Made by a program: the position numbers and the translations under genes
In this document: positions 24,998 to 34,219 of the stretch, piece after piece
How positions within the stretch are numbered: the stretch's first letter is position 1
How the letters are laid out: every line of letters begins with the position of its first letter
From: Lachnospiraceae bacterium UBA3762
Lineage (GTDB): Bacteria; Bacillota; Clostridia; Lachnospirales; Lachnospiraceae
Reading direction: 5' to 3'
Length of the DNA: 64,000 nt
Assembly (NCBI GenBank): GCA_002371615.1
Contig: DFGA01000038.1
Span: 17,372-81,371 of the forward strand
The notes under the pieces: model-generated
Seen by the model: the letters and a program-made list of their open reading frames with translations, nothing else
Database searches by the model: none
What the model was told of the DNA's origin: nothing

Positions 24998-27574
24998 ATG
25001 AATATACAAAAATTTACACAAAAATCACTGGATGCGATCAATTCGCTCGAGAAGATCACATACGATCACGGTAATCAGGAGATAGCGCAGATACATCTTC
25101 TGTATGCGATGCTGACTCAGGAAGACGGTATAATGCCGAAGCTGATCGAAAAGATGGAGATAAACCTTGAGCATTTTATCGATAACGTGGAATCACATAT
25201 CGGGAAGCGTCCGAAAGTTTCCGGAGGCAACGCATATATAGGAAATAAACTGAACAAGATTTTGGTTTCTGCCGAAGACGAAGCCAAGGCAATGAACGAC
25301 TCTTATGTGTCCATAGAGCATCTGTTCCTGTCCATGCTTAAATATCCGGATTCTGATATCAAGGATCTTATGAATGAATACGGGATCACAAGGGAACGCT
25401 TTCTTACCGCTCTTGCAACAGTAAGGGGAAACCACAATGTCACAACGGATAATCCGGAGGCGACATACGATACGCTTGAAAAATACGGTCAGGATCTTGT
25501 GGAACGTGCCAGAAGCCAGAAGCTTGATCCGGTAATAGGAAGAGATTCGGAGATAAGGAATATTATAAGGATACTGTCACGTAAGACAAAGAACAATCCT
25601 GTTCTCATCGGTGAGCCGGGTGTCGGCAAAACAGCTGTAGTTGAGGGACTGGCACAGCGTATCGTTCGCGGAGATGTACCCGAGGGCCTCAAGGACAAGA
25701 CGATATTCGCACTTGATATGGGAGCGCTTGTAGCCGGAGCGAAATACCGCGGCGAATTTGAGGAAAGGCTGAAGGCGGTTCTTGAAGATGTCAAGGCAAG
25801 TGACGGGAGAATTATTCTGTTCATAGATGAGCTTCATACGATCGTGGGAGCGGGTAAAACTGACGGGGCTCTTGATGCCGGAAACATGCTCAAACCTATG
25901 CTGGCCCGCGGCGAACTTCACTGCATAGGAGCGACAACGCTTGACGAATACAGACAGTATATTGAAAAGGATGCGGCGCTTGAGAGAAGATTCCAGCCTG
26001 TAATGGTGGATGAGCCGACGGTGGAAGATACCATCTCGATCTTAAGAGGTCTTAAGGACAGATATGAGGTATACCACGGGGTGAAAATCATGGACACCGC
26101 ACTCGTTGCGGCGGCTACACTTTCCGACAGATATATTTCGGACAGATTCCTGCCCGATAAAGCTATCGATCTTGTGGATGAGGCCTGTGCCCTTATCAAG
26201 ACAGAACTTGATTCGATGCCTGCCGAACTCGATGAGCTGAACCGCAAGAAGATGCAGCTTGAAATTGAAGAGGCGGCACTTAAGAAAGAGACAGACCAGC
26301 TTAGTCAGTCAAGGCTGGAGGCGCTTCAGAAGGAGCTTGCCGAAGTCAAAGACGAGTTTGCACTTAAGATGACCCAGTGGGAAAACGAGAAGGCATCGGT
26401 TGAAAAGCTTTCAAAGCTTCGTGAGGAGATAGATGCAGTCAACAGTGAGATAGAGATCGCAAAACGGGAAAATGACTATGAAAAGGCGGGGCAGCTCCAG
26501 TACGGACGGCTTCCCGAGCTTCGTGCGAAGCTGTCGGCGGAGGAAGAACAGGTTAAGAACAAAGACCTCTCCCTTGTACATGAGAGCGTTTCGGAAGAGG
26601 AGATATCGCGTATCGTCAGCCGCTGGACCGGTATTCCGGTATCAAAGCTGACAGAAGGCGAGAGAAGCAAGATACTTAATCTTGACAGTGAGCTTCATAA
26701 GCGTGTCATCGGGCAGGATGAAGGTGTAACAAAGGTTACGGAGGCCATCATTCGTTCCAAGGCCGGTATCAAAGATCCGAGCAAGCCTATCGGTTCGTTC
26801 CTGTTCTTAGGACCTACCGGTGTAGGTAAGACCGAACTTGCAAAATCACTTGCCGCAAATCTGTTTGATGATGAGAACAATATGGTCAGAATAGATATGA
26901 GTGAGTATATGGAGAAATTCTCCGTATCCCGCCTTATTGGAGCTCCTCCCGGATATGTGGGATATGAAGAAGGAGGACAGCTTACCGAGGCGGTAAGGAG
27001 AAAGCCTTATTCGGTAGTGCTGTTTGACGAGATAGAAAAGGCTCATCCCGATGTGTTCAATGTGCTGCTGCAGGTACTTGATGACGGACGGATAACCGAT
27101 TCTCAGGGAAGAACGGTAGATTTCAAGAATACGATACTTATTATGACGAGTAACATAGGTGCCCAGTATCTTCTCGACGGAATAGACGATAAGGGCAATA
27201 TCAGTGAGGAAGCGGAAGAGTCTGTTATGAACGAGCTTCGCGCAAGCTTCAGACCGGAATTTCTAAACCGTCTTGACGAGACTATAATGTTCAAGCCTCT
27301 GACAAAAGAAAACATCAGCGGCATCATGGATCTGATACTCGCTGATGTTAATAGGAGACTCTCTGACAGGGAACTGTCGATAGCTCTTACCGATGCTGCA
27401 AAGGATATGATCGTATCCTCGGCATATGACCCGGTATACGGAGCCCGTCCTCTTAAGCGTTATATGCAACGGACCGTTGAGACGCTTGCCGCCAAAAAGA
27501 TCCTCGAAGGAAATATTTCGGAAGGCGATGTTATTACGATCGATGCCGAAGGGGACACACTCGTTGCAAGGTAA
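24998..27574 (+). CDS. clpB: ATP-dependent chaperone ClpB
   Basis: An 858-residue HSP100 disaggregase that rescues aggregated proteins with DnaK. It shows the Clp N-domain (1-145) and the first AAA module with GEPGVGKT at about 205. The long coiled-coil middle domain (about 395-530, rich in [15 protein letters not shown] heptads) distinguishes ClpB from ClpC, and the second AAA module has GPTGVGKT at about 605. It lacks a ClpP-binding loop signature. ATG 24998 is preferred over the in-frame ATG at 24980 because AAAGGGGA at 24983-24990 sits seven bases before it. Control by HrcA through the CIRCE site upstream is very likely. It ends three bases from the convergent chemoreceptor gene. Confidence 0.95.
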   Translation: MNIQKFTQKSLDAINSLEKITYDHGNQEIAQIHLLYAMLTQEDGIMPKLIEKMEINLEHFIDNVESHIGKRPKVSGGNAYIGNKLNKILVSAEDEAKAMNDSYVSIEHLFLSMLKYPDSDIKDLMNEYGITRERFLTALATVRGNHNVTTDNPEATYDTLEKYGQDLVERARSQKLDPVIGRDSEIRNIIRILSRKTKNNPVLIGEPGVGKTAVVEGLAQRIVRGDVPEGLKDKTIFALDMGALVAGAKYRGEFEERLKAVLEDVKASDGRIILFIDELHTIVGAGKTDGALDAGNMLKPMLARGELHCIGATTLDEYRQYIEKDAALERRFQPVMVDEPTVEDTISILRGLKDRYEVYHGVKIMDTALVAAATLSDRYISDRFLPDKAIDLVDEACALIKTELDSMPAELDELNRKKMQLEIEEAALKKETDQLSQSRLEALQKELAEVKDEFALKMTQWENEKASVEKLSKLREEIDAVNSEIEIAKRENDYEKAGQLQYGRLPELRAKLSAEEEQVKNKDLSLVHESVSEEEISRIVSRWTGIPVSKLTEGERSKILNLDSELHKRVIGQDEGVTKVTEAIIRSKAGIKDPSKPIGSFLFLGPTGVGKTELAKSLAANLFDDENNMVRIDMSEYMEKFSVSRLIGAPPGYVGYEEGGQLTEAVRRKPYSVVLFDEIEKAHPDVFNVLLQVLDDGRITDSQGRTVDFKNTILIMTSNIGAQYLLDGIDDKGNISEEAEESVMNELRASFRPEFLNRLDETIMFKPLTKENISGIMDLILADVNRRLSDRELSIALTDAAKDMIVSSAYDPVYGARPLKRYMQRTVETLAAKKILEGNISEGDVITIDAEGDTLVAR

Positions 27575-27577
27575 TAC

Positions 27578-29533
27578 TTATTCGGTCTGGTTATTGTCCA
27601 CAAGCGCCTGAAGAGAATCCTTAACATGATCCACAATGTCCGTTATGGTCTGTGTTGATGCGGATATCTCTTCGGTCGCTGCGGCAAGATTATTGATACG
27701 GGTATCAACATTCTCAACGATAGAGACGAGCTCCTGTGCTTCGGCCTCTATCGTTTCTACCGCATCCTTGATCTTGGTGTTTGCGGAGCCGCTGTTCTCG
27801 GCAGTAACCTTGGAATCTGCGGCAAGATTGTTGATCTCGCTTGCAACGACCGCAAAACCTCTTCCGGCTTCACCGGCTCTGGCTGCCTCTATGGAGGCGT
27901 TAAGTGCCAGAAGGTTGGTCTGGTCGGCGATGTCCACGACTCTTGTATTATTTTCCGTAAGTTCTCCGAGATATGACGTGATATTGTCTATTGACTCATT
28001 GAGCGTTACGGAGAATTTGGCCACATTCTTCATCTCGTTTGAAATGATAAGACTTTCATCGGCATTGTTGGAGTTGCCTCTTGCCATATCATTCATGGAA
28101 TCACGAAGCGAATTGAACTGGATATTGATATCGTTGATCGTTTCCATAAGCTCATCACGCTGCTTGTCGAGGAGAGCTTTTTCGTGTCTGACCATATCCT
28201 GTGCTTCCTGTTTCTCAACCTCAATAAGATCCTTCAGATAGTGTACGCAGTTTGACTTGTGGTTGAATCCGTTATGGATGGCAACAGCCATATCATAGCA
28301 TGTATCATATCCGCAGCATGAACAGTTGATCTTACGTGAAGCCTCATCAAGCTTGTTCATATCCCTGAATATTCTGTCAAGCTCCGAATCACTGGGAATA
28401 CTGTGCTTGCAGCTTTGCGACCTGTCTGTATATTTGCGAAGGTAATCATTCAGATTCAGTTTTTCAAACTGCTTGTTAAGAGCATCCAGACGTTTCGCAG
28501 GCGTTGCATATCTTGCCCATGCACCTTTCTTCTCGAACTTCTTGACGCTCTCCTGTATTTCATGAATGTTGTAGAACGGATCGTCCGTATCGGTGATCAC
28601 GGGATCTGTTCCCGTTCCGCATATACATCCGTTTTCGCAGTTAAGTGCATCGATGAAGAGGTATGGCGTTTTGGATGATTTTATCCTGTTGGCGTTTTCC
28701 CTGAGATAATGGTACATACGCTTTTCGCCCTCGACCTGACGGACGAATACATCGTTTCCGAGCAGCCAGTACACGTTTTCCTTAAGACCGCCGGGCATCG
28801 GATATATGGAACCGAGACCGTACTCGATTTCATCCGAGACAGGACTTCCCATAAGATTATTCTCTTTCATGTACTTCATCAAATGATTGAAAGTAACGTT
28901 ATAGTTAATGTATCCATGATTATTCGGATCATCAATTTCCATTTTCTTGGCAATACACGGGCTTATGAATGCAAGCTTGTCTGTGATGTGCATTTCCTTG
29001 TGAGCGTAAATGGCAGCACACATGGCGGGACTTTGTACCGGGAACAGCTTAGGAAGCAGTTCCGGAAGATATCTTTCTATGTAGCCGACAACCGCAGGGC
29101 AGGGCTGTGAGATTCCGCCGAGATAGTTGTTCTGCTGGATGTATTTGATGTAGCCCCAGGTTGTAATATCCGCCCCGAAGGATACGCTGATCAGGCGGTT
29201 TACGCCAAGCTTTTTCAGACCTCCGAGAACCTTCTCATACTCCTTCGGATAATCCGCCTTAAAAGCGGGAGCGATGAGGATGGATATTTTTTCACCCTTT
29301 TTGAGATCTTCAAAGAATCTTTCCGTATCGTCATAATACTCTCTTGCAGCATGTTCGCACACATCAAAACATGCTCCGCAGGCTATGCATTTCGATCCGT
29401 CAACCTCGATTCTTGAATTGCCGTTTTCATCCGGCTCTGTCGAGATATTGGCTCCCATAGCGCTGCACGCCCTGATACATTTGTTACATCCCACACAATT
29501 GTCATTCGTGTAAACCAACGTACTGACTGCCAT
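27578..29533 (-). CDS. Soluble chemoreceptor with ferredoxin and [FeFe]-hydrogenase H-cluster-like domains
   Basis: A 651-residue protein without signal peptide or membrane helix. Domains in order: two 4Fe-4S ferredoxin motifs (Cys13/16/19/23 and Cys49/52/55/59), then a [FeFe]-hydrogenase large-subunit domain (about 80-370). Its cluster cysteines are in QPCPA (Cys145), SPCIAKK (Cys193) and NCENGC (Cys299, Cys303). A further Fe-S motif of CO-dehydrogenase type follows (Cys404, 407, 412, 429), then a methyl-accepting signalling domain (about 440-651, hairpin tip [20 protein letters not shown]). The proton-relay cysteine of catalytic hydrogenases (TSCCP) is replaced by Pro144, so the domain more likely senses H2 or redox state than turns over. 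GGAGG lies seven bases before the ATG. Confidence 0.85.
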   Translation of the reverse strand: MAVSTLVYTNDNCVGCNKCIRACSAMGANISTEPDENGNSRIEVDGSKCIACGACFDVCEHAAREYYDDTERFFEDLKKGEKISILIAPAFKADYPKEYEKVLGGLKKLGVNRLISVSFGADITTWGYIKYIQQNNYLGGISQPCPAVVGYIERYLPELLPKLFPVQSPAMCAAIYAHKEMHITDKLAFISPCIAKKMEIDDPNNHGYINYNVTFNHLMKYMKENNLMGSPVSDEIEYGLGSIYPMPGGLKENVYWLLGNDVFVRQVEGEKRMYHYLRENANRIKSSKTPYLFIDALNCENGCICGTGTDPVITDTDDPFYNIHEIQESVKKFEKKGAWARYATPAKRLDALNKQFEKLNLNDYLRKYTDRSQSCKHSIPSDSELDRIFRDMNKLDEASRKINCSCCGYDTCYDMAVAIHNGFNHKSNCVHYLKDLIEVEKQEAQDMVRHEKALLDKQRDELMETINDINIQFNSLRDSMNDMARGNSNNADESLIISNEMKNVAKFSVTLNESIDNITSYLGELTENNTRVVDIADQTNLLALNASIEAARAGEAGRGFAVVASEINNLAADSKVTAENSGSANTKIKDAVETIEAEAQELVSIVENVDTRINNLAAATEEISASTQTITDIVDHVKDSLQALVDNNQTE

Positions 29534-29665
29534 TCAAATACCTCCGGAAAATAATCATAGATTTGTTACAAAACAAGTTAGAAGTAATTATATCATTATT
29601 TTATGGAAGTAATAACATTTTTTTATATATCAATGGAAAATATTTATAAATCTGCTGTCAAAAAA

Positions 29666-29701
29666 CACAGAATACTTAAAGAGACTCCTCTGTGATAAAA
29701 T
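29666..29701 (+). promoter_or_regulatory. Possible promoter of the araC-type gene
   Basis: TG-A-TAAAAT at 29693-29701 resembles an extended -10 box, 28 bases before the start codon. A CACAGA/TCTGTG inverted repeat (29666-29671 and 29689-29694) overlaps it. No good -35 box is visible. Confidence 0.35.
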
Positions 29702-29729
29702 AGAATTATCATTTGTAAGGGAGAAGATT

Positions 29730-30668
29730 ATGCCAAAAGAAAAACCAAGGATGGAATTCAGGTTCTACGAGATACCGAAGGGAGACTATGTCCTTGCAAA
29801 GCTGGGAAAGGGCTGGGAGCAGGAATACGGTATCGGATACGGGCGTATGCTGCATTTCCATAATTATTTGGAAATAGGATACTGTTATCATGGCAGAGGA
29901 GAGCTGCTTATTGAGGACAGGACCTATGTCTACTCCGACAACATGTTTTCGATAATTCCGGAAAACATACCGCACACAACCATATCGGCACCCGGAAACA
30001 TATGCAAATGGGAATTCCTTTTTATAGATATTAAGGGTTTTATACGCGCGGAAATGGACTCGGAAGAGATGTCCGCGGAACAGATAATTCGTATCATCAA
30101 TAAGAGAGGAACTCTCAAGACGGCGCAAAATCATCCCCGGCTTAACGAACTGATACTTAAGATAATCGATGAGTGTCGTTGTGAGAGAATGTATTACAGG
30201 GAGAGCCTGAAAGGATATCTTGCAGCTTTTGTAATTGAAGTACTGCGCCTTGACGAAGAACGTGAGCGTGCGGGAGGCGCGAAGATCACAACATTTGTGA
30301 GGGACGCCATTGAATATATCAATCTCCATTACGCCGAAGATGTCAAGATGGCTGATGTTGCAAGTGCCTGCGGCCTGTCGGAAAGTCACTTCCGCAGGAT
30401 GTTTGAGGTAAGCATGCATATGAAACCGGTCGACTATCTGAATATGGTACGTATAGATGAGGCGTGCCGTCTGATAAGAAGAGGTGACAGATCTATAGAA
30501 CATGTGGGACTGACTGTCGGATATGAGACACCTTCGACTTTTATACGTAATTTCAGGAAACTGACGGATATGACACCTAAGGAATGGCGTAAAATGCAGG
30601 TGCAGGGGGGCAAGATCCGCTCCAGTTACCATATTTCCGCCCAGAAGGGGTGGGAGGCAGATTCATAA
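29730..30668 (+). CDS. AraC-family transcriptional regulator with cupin sensor domain
   Basis: A 312-residue regulator. The N-terminal 150 residues form a cupin-like sugar-sensing domain (HFHNYLEIGYCYHGRGELLI, then YSDNMFSIIPENIPHT). Residues about 205-305 carry the two AraC helix-turn-helix motifs (MADVASACGLSESHFRRMF, then the closing signature GYETPSTFIRNFRKLTDMTP). GGGAGA lies six bases before the ATG. It directly precedes the sugar-transporter genes on the same strand, so it is the likely activator of the whole locus, responding to the imported beta-galactoside or its product. Confidence 0.9.
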   Translation: MPKEKPRMEFRFYEIPKGDYVLAKLGKGWEQEYGIGYGRMLHFHNYLEIGYCYHGRGELLIEDRTYVYSDNMFSIIPENIPHTTISAPGNICKWEFLFIDIKGFIRAEMDSEEMSAEQIIRIINKRGTLKTAQNHPRLNELILKIIDECRCERMYYRESLKGYLAAFVIEVLRLDEERERAGGAKITTFVRDAIEYINLHYAEDVKMADVASACGLSESHFRRMFEVSMHMKPVDYLNMVRIDEACRLIRRGDRSIEHVGLTVGYETPSTFIRNFRKLTDMTPKEWRKMQVQGGKIRSSYHISAQKGWEADS

Positions 30669-30689
30669 TAGTCGAATTTGCAAAAAAGA

Positions 30690-30732
30690 AGATTTTTATT
30701 GACAACTTTTTCAAAAATCTCCGTGTTATTAT
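30690..30732 (+). promoter_or_regulatory. Candidate promoter and inverted repeat before the sugar-binding lipoprotein gene
   Basis: TTGACA lies at 30699-30704 between AGATTTTT (30690-30697) and AAAAATCT (30713-30720), an eight-base inverted repeat. The best -10 candidates (TATTAT at 30727-30732, or TGTTAT three bases earlier) are at longer than ideal spacing (19-22 bases). That fits a promoter that needs an activator such as the AraC protein. Confidence 0.45.
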
Positions 30733-30794
30733 TGGTGTGGAGTTGAGAAAGCGGAGTGTATTTTTCCGCGAGTTAACGCACAAAGGAGGTTTTT

Positions 30795-32210
30795 ATGAAG
30801 AAGAAGGTATTAGCACTTATTATGGCAGGTGCAATGACAGCAGGTATGCTTACGGCTTGTGGCGGATCTGCAACATCTGATGCCGGCTCGGCTCCGGAAG
30901 CTACAGCTGAGGCAACAGAGGAAGCTGCTGCGGAAGAAGCGGCACCCGCAGAAGAAGCAGCAGAAGAAGGGACAACGGATCTCGGAGGTATTTCCGATGA
31001 CCCCAACACATTAACGGTTGCAGCATGGGATGCAAACTTTAACATTCCCGCTCTTGAGGCTGCTGCTGCGGCTTACAAGACCAAGAATCCGGATTTCAAA
31101 CTCGAGATCAATACGGTTTCTGGCTCATCAGACGTTGAGAACGCTGTTACAAACGCAGCTCAGGCAGGCGATTACAGCACACTTCCCGACATCGTTCTTT
31201 TCCAGGATCACTGGATCCAGCAGTATGTCAGCAATTATCCCGATGCATGGAAAGATCTTTCCGGTGCAAACATTGACTGGAGCGATTTTGGTGCAGAGAA
31301 ATTATCATACAGCACAATAGACGGTGTGCACTATGGAGCTCCTGTAGATAACGGTACCGCGATCTTTGCATATCGTACCGATATCCTTGAAGAGTGCGGA
31401 TATACAATTGATGATGTTACAGGTATTACATGGGACCGCTGGCTCGAGATTGGCCGCGAAGTTAAGGAGAAGACAGGCAAGTATCTTCTTTCCATGGATC
31501 ACTCGGGCGATGACCTTCCTTATATGTTCATGCAGGCAGAAGGTCTGTCACAGTGGAAGAACGGAGATCCCGATATCGCAGGTAACGAGACATACCAGAA
31601 GCTCCTTCAGGTTATCGTAGACGGAGCAAATGACGGAGTTATCCTTCTGTGCAACAGCTGGTCAGAGTATACTGACGAGTCTATCGTAGGCGATCAGGTT
31701 GCAGGTGTTATGAACGGTAACTGGATCATCCCGACTATAAAGCAGGTTGCTGAAAACAGCGGTAAGTGGGAACTTACAACTATCCCTACTCTTTCAGGTA
31801 AGGAAGGCTATGCTTCAAACGGCGGATCTTCACTTTATATAACAGCTAACTGCCAGAACGTTGATCTTGCACAGGATTTCCTTGCATACACATTCGGCGG
31901 CGGCGAAGGTTCGATCGAAACTTATGACAATGCTCTTAAGAACGGCGGCGTTATCACATGCTGCATCTCGGCAGGTAAGTCAAGCGTTTACCAGGAGCCT
32001 GACGCATACTTCAACGGACAGCCTATATACGCTGACATTGTTGCAATGGGTGCAAATGTTCCGGTAGTAGAGCAGAATGATTTCCACTACAATCTTCGTA
32101 CAGCAGTTGGTACGGCTATCACAAACGCAACAACGGCCGGTGGCGGCAGCGATCTTGCTGCGGAAATACAGGCAGCCCAGGACGATATCGTTCGTCAGAT
32201 GAACCTCTGA
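30795..32210 (+). CDS. Sugar ABC transporter substrate-binding lipoprotein
   Basis: A 471-residue extracellular solute-binding protein of family 1 (carbohydrate uptake type). The signal peptide ends in the lipobox LTAC with the lipidated Cys22, followed by an Ala/Glu-rich linker of about 40 residues. The mature part has the family features TVAAWDANFNIPALEAAAAAY and LPDIVLFQDHW near the N-lobe. AAAGGAGG is placed five bases before the ATG. Two permease genes follow, but no ATPase gene, so it probably uses a shared MsmK-type ATPase encoded elsewhere. A strong terminator after the stop codon means this gene is probably expressed more than the permeases. Confidence 0.93.
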   Translation: MKKKVLALIMAGAMTAGMLTACGGSATSDAGSAPEATAEATEEAAAEEAAPAEEAAEEGTTDLGGISDDPNTLTVAAWDANFNIPALEAAAAAYKTKNPDFKLEINTVSGSSDVENAVTNAAQAGDYSTLPDIVLFQDHWIQQYVSNYPDAWKDLSGANIDWSDFGAEKLSYSTIDGVHYGAPVDNGTAIFAYRTDILEECGYTIDDVTGITWDRWLEIGREVKEKTGKYLLSMDHSGDDLPYMFMQAEGLSQWKNGDPDIAGNETYQKLLQVIVDGANDGVILLCNSWSEYTDESIVGDQVAGVMNGNWIIPTIKQVAENSGKWELTTIPTLSGKEGYASNGGSSLYITANCQNVDLAQDFLAYTFGGGEGSIETYDNALKNGGVITCCISAGKSSVYQEPDAYFNGQPIYADIVAMGANVPVVEQNDFHYNLRTAVGTAITNATTAGGGSDLAAEIQAAQDDIVRQMNL

Positions 32211-32249
32211 TTTTAGGATGGATATTGCCGGTCAATAGTGAGTTTATCG

Positions 32250-32282
32250 CAGGGAATCGGGTTCTCCGATTCCCTGTTTTGC
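32250..32282 (+). terminator. Strong terminator between binding protein and permease genes
   Basis: CAGGGAATCGG at 32250-32260 and CCGATTCCCTG at 32266-32276 make a perfect 11-base stem with a five-base loop, followed by TTTTGCTT. Because the permeases downstream have no obvious promoter of their own, partial read-through is likely. Confidence 0.85.
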
Positions 32283-32336
32283 TTAAAAGAGCTTCCGACA
32301 GAGGGACTCTTAAGAAAAAGGGGTGGTGTATTCCAT

Positions 32337-33233
32337 ATGAATAAAAAAATGACGGTTACAAGAAAGCAGCAGTTTGCCGGATGGATATTTCTGGCACCTG
32401 CCACATTATTAATATTTATTATGAGCTTTTACCCGATGGTACAGGCGTTCATCACTTCGCTCAAGACAGGATCGGGCGTCAAACTGAAATGGGGTAATCC
32501 GCTCTTTGTTAATTACATCAAAAATATCCCTGCGGATAAGATATTTATCCGGTCAATGGGAAATACGTTCCTGTATCTGATCATTGAAGTACCTATCATG
32601 CTGGTTCTTGCAATACTTTTGGCACAGATACTCAACAACCGTGATCTGAAGTTTCGCGGACTGTTCAGAACGATGGTATTTATGCCCTGTGCAGTATCGC
32701 TAGTATCGTATGCCCTTATCTTTAGGACACTGTTTGCAAGAGAGGGACTCATAAACAGCATGCTTATGGGACTGGGTCTTATATCTTCCAATATCAACTG
32801 GCTTGGTACAACGGGAACTGCCAGGGCAGTTATCATAATCGGACTGATATGGAGATGGACAGGATATAACATGGTCTTCTATCTTGCCGGACTTCAAAAC
32901 ATAGAGTATTCGGTATATGAAGCAGCTAAGATAGACGGTGCGAACGGATGGAAAACATTCTGGCACATCACGGTTCCGCTCCTGAAGCCGACTATCGTAA
33001 TGACGGCTATCATGTCAATAAACGGAACACTGCAGTTGTTTGATGAGTCGGTCAACCTTACAAACGGAGGACCTGCAAATACATCCATCACCATGTCCCA
33101 CTATGTATGGAATGAAGCCTTCGGACAGGGTGTCGGACACTTCGGATATGCATCGGCCATGTCATTTGTGATATTCATAATGGTTGCGGTGCTTGCGGCC
33201 ATCAATATGAAAGTAGGTGATACACGTGACTAA
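32337..33233 (+). CDS. Sugar ABC transporter permease, MalF type
   Basis: A 298-residue inner-membrane permease with six hydrophobic helices. The cytoplasmic EAA loop that docks the ATPase reads EAAKIDGANGWKTFWHITVP near residues 200-219. The first helix begins WIFLAPATLLIFIMSFYP, typical of MalF/UgpA-like subunits. ATG 32337 is used because it opens the normal N-terminal MNKKMTVTRKQQ segment; the frame is open upstream, but that part overlaps the terminator. AGGGGTGG lies about 12 bases before it. The next permease overlaps its end. Confidence 0.92.
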   Translation: MNKKMTVTRKQQFAGWIFLAPATLLIFIMSFYPMVQAFITSLKTGSGVKLKWGNPLFVNYIKNIPADKIFIRSMGNTFLYLIIEVPIMLVLAILLAQILNNRDLKFRGLFRTMVFMPCAVSLVSYALIFRTLFAREGLINSMLMGLGLISSNINWLGTTGTARAVIIIGLIWRWTGYNMVFYLAGLQNIEYSVYEAAKIDGANGWKTFWHITVPLLKPTIVMTAIMSINGTLQLFDESVNLTNGGPANTSITMSHYVWNEAFGQGVGHFGYASAMSFVIFIMVAVLAAINMKVGDTRD

Positions 33234-34074
33234 GAGAAGTTCATCAGCAATACAGCGAAGACTCATCCCGAGTTATATTTTCCTGATAATAGTCAGTTTC
33301 GTATCGGTATTTCCTATCTTCTGGATGGTAACGGCAGCTACCAACAATACCGTGGATATTGCCAGAGGTAAAATATGGTTCGGCAATCAGGCACTTGTGA
33401 ATTTAAAATCATTGATTGAAGCCGCTTCTTCACAGGGTGCGGGAACGTCGCTCGGAAGATTTATGGGCAACTCGTTTTTCTATGCTTTTGCCCAGACGAT
33501 CCTTTGTATTTTTCTGTGTTCTCTTGCAGGTTACGGGTTCGAACTCTACCACGACAAGGCGAAGGACAGATTGTTTACCATACTGCTTATGGCAATGATG
33601 GTTCCGGCTGTGGCTACACTCATACCACTCTTTACAATGATGTCTAAGCTCGGTTTTATCAATACGGTAGCAGGCTTTATGCTTCCTGCAATTTCGACAC
33701 CGTTCATGATCATGATGTTCCGCCAGAATTCCCGTAACTTCCCGGTAGATATTATGGAAGCCGCGCGAATTGACGGATTGTCCGAGTGGGCTATTTTCTT
33801 CAAGATGTATATGCCGATCATGAAATCAACTTATGCTGCAGCAGCGGTAATAACATTTATGAACGCATGGAATGCTTATATGTGGCCGAGAGCTGTCATG
33901 ACCAAGAACAGCGCACAGACGATGCAGATACTGCTTACCAACCTTTCAAACGGCTATGTTATCGATTACGGACTTTTGATGATGGCGGTGCTGTTCTGCT
34001 CGATTCCTACGATGGTTATATTCTTCGTAATGCAGAAGCAGTTTGCGGAAGGAATCACAGGCGCTGTTAAGTAG
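33226..34074 (+). CDS. Sugar ABC transporter permease, MalG type
   Basis: A 282-residue permease with six helices and the MalG-type EAA loop (MEAARIDGLSEWAIFFKMYM near residues 180-199). The preferred start is GTG 33226, six bases after TAGGTG, which overlaps the previous gene by eight bases (GTGACTAA). An in-frame GTG at 33217 is possible. The TAG stop at 34072-34074 lies inside the first copy of a 46-base repeat. Together with the lipoprotein and the other permease it forms one importer, most likely for a galactose-containing oligosaccharide, given the GH2 enzyme next door. Confidence 0.92.
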   Translation: MTKRSSSAIQRRLIPSYIFLIIVSFVSVFPIFWMVTAATNNTVDIARGKIWFGNQALVNLKSLIEAASSQGAGTSLGRFMGNSFFYAFAQTILCIFLCSLAGYGFELYHDKAKDRLFTILLMAMMVPAVATLIPLFTMMSKLGFINTVAGFMLPAISTPFMIMMFRQNSRNFPVDIMEAARIDGLSEWAIFFKMYMPIMKSTYAAAAVITFMNAWNAYMWPRAVMTKNSAQTMQILLTNLSNGYVIDYGLLMMAVLFCSIPTMVIFFVMQKQFAEGITGAVK

Positions 34075-34204
34075 GTGGTGAAAACTTTTGAAAAAAGTTT
34101 TCAGCACGTAGGCCACGCCCCGAGCAGAGCGAGCTTCAAATGGCGTGGCTCACCCGTAGTAGGTGGTGAAAACTTTTGAAAAAAGTTTTCAGCACGTAGG
34201 CCAC
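34071..34204 (+). repeat. Composite repeat element, copy C, with two identical 46-base units
   Basis: Two identical 46-base units, at 34071-34116 and 34159-34204, start GTAGGTGGTG and end CACGTAGGCCAC. Each contains the perfect hairpin AAAACTTTT-GAA-AAAAGTTTT. The 42 bases between them hold the GAGCTTCAAATGGCGTGGCTC half, which pairs with GGCCACGCC at the end of the first unit. The permease stop codon is in unit 1, and the lacZ ribosome site begins two bases after unit 2. Confidence 0.9.
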
Positions 34205-34219
34205 AAAAGAGGGATAGAC

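Noticed and set aside
27578..29533. A catalytic [FeFe]-hydrogenase
   Set aside because: The proton-transfer Cys of the TSCCP motif is Pro, the PCxxKKxE motif is altered before the Cys, and the protein ends in a chemoreceptor domain.
29709..30632. A 307-residue antisense frame opposite the araC-type gene
   Set aside because: The plus strand carries clear cupin and AraC motifs with a ribosome site; the antisense product has no motif.
34163..34219. An N-terminal extension of LacZ through the repeat
   Set aside because: The extra residues are encoded by the repeat unit, which also occurs upstream as non-coding sequence, and the ATG at 34220 has its own ribosome site.
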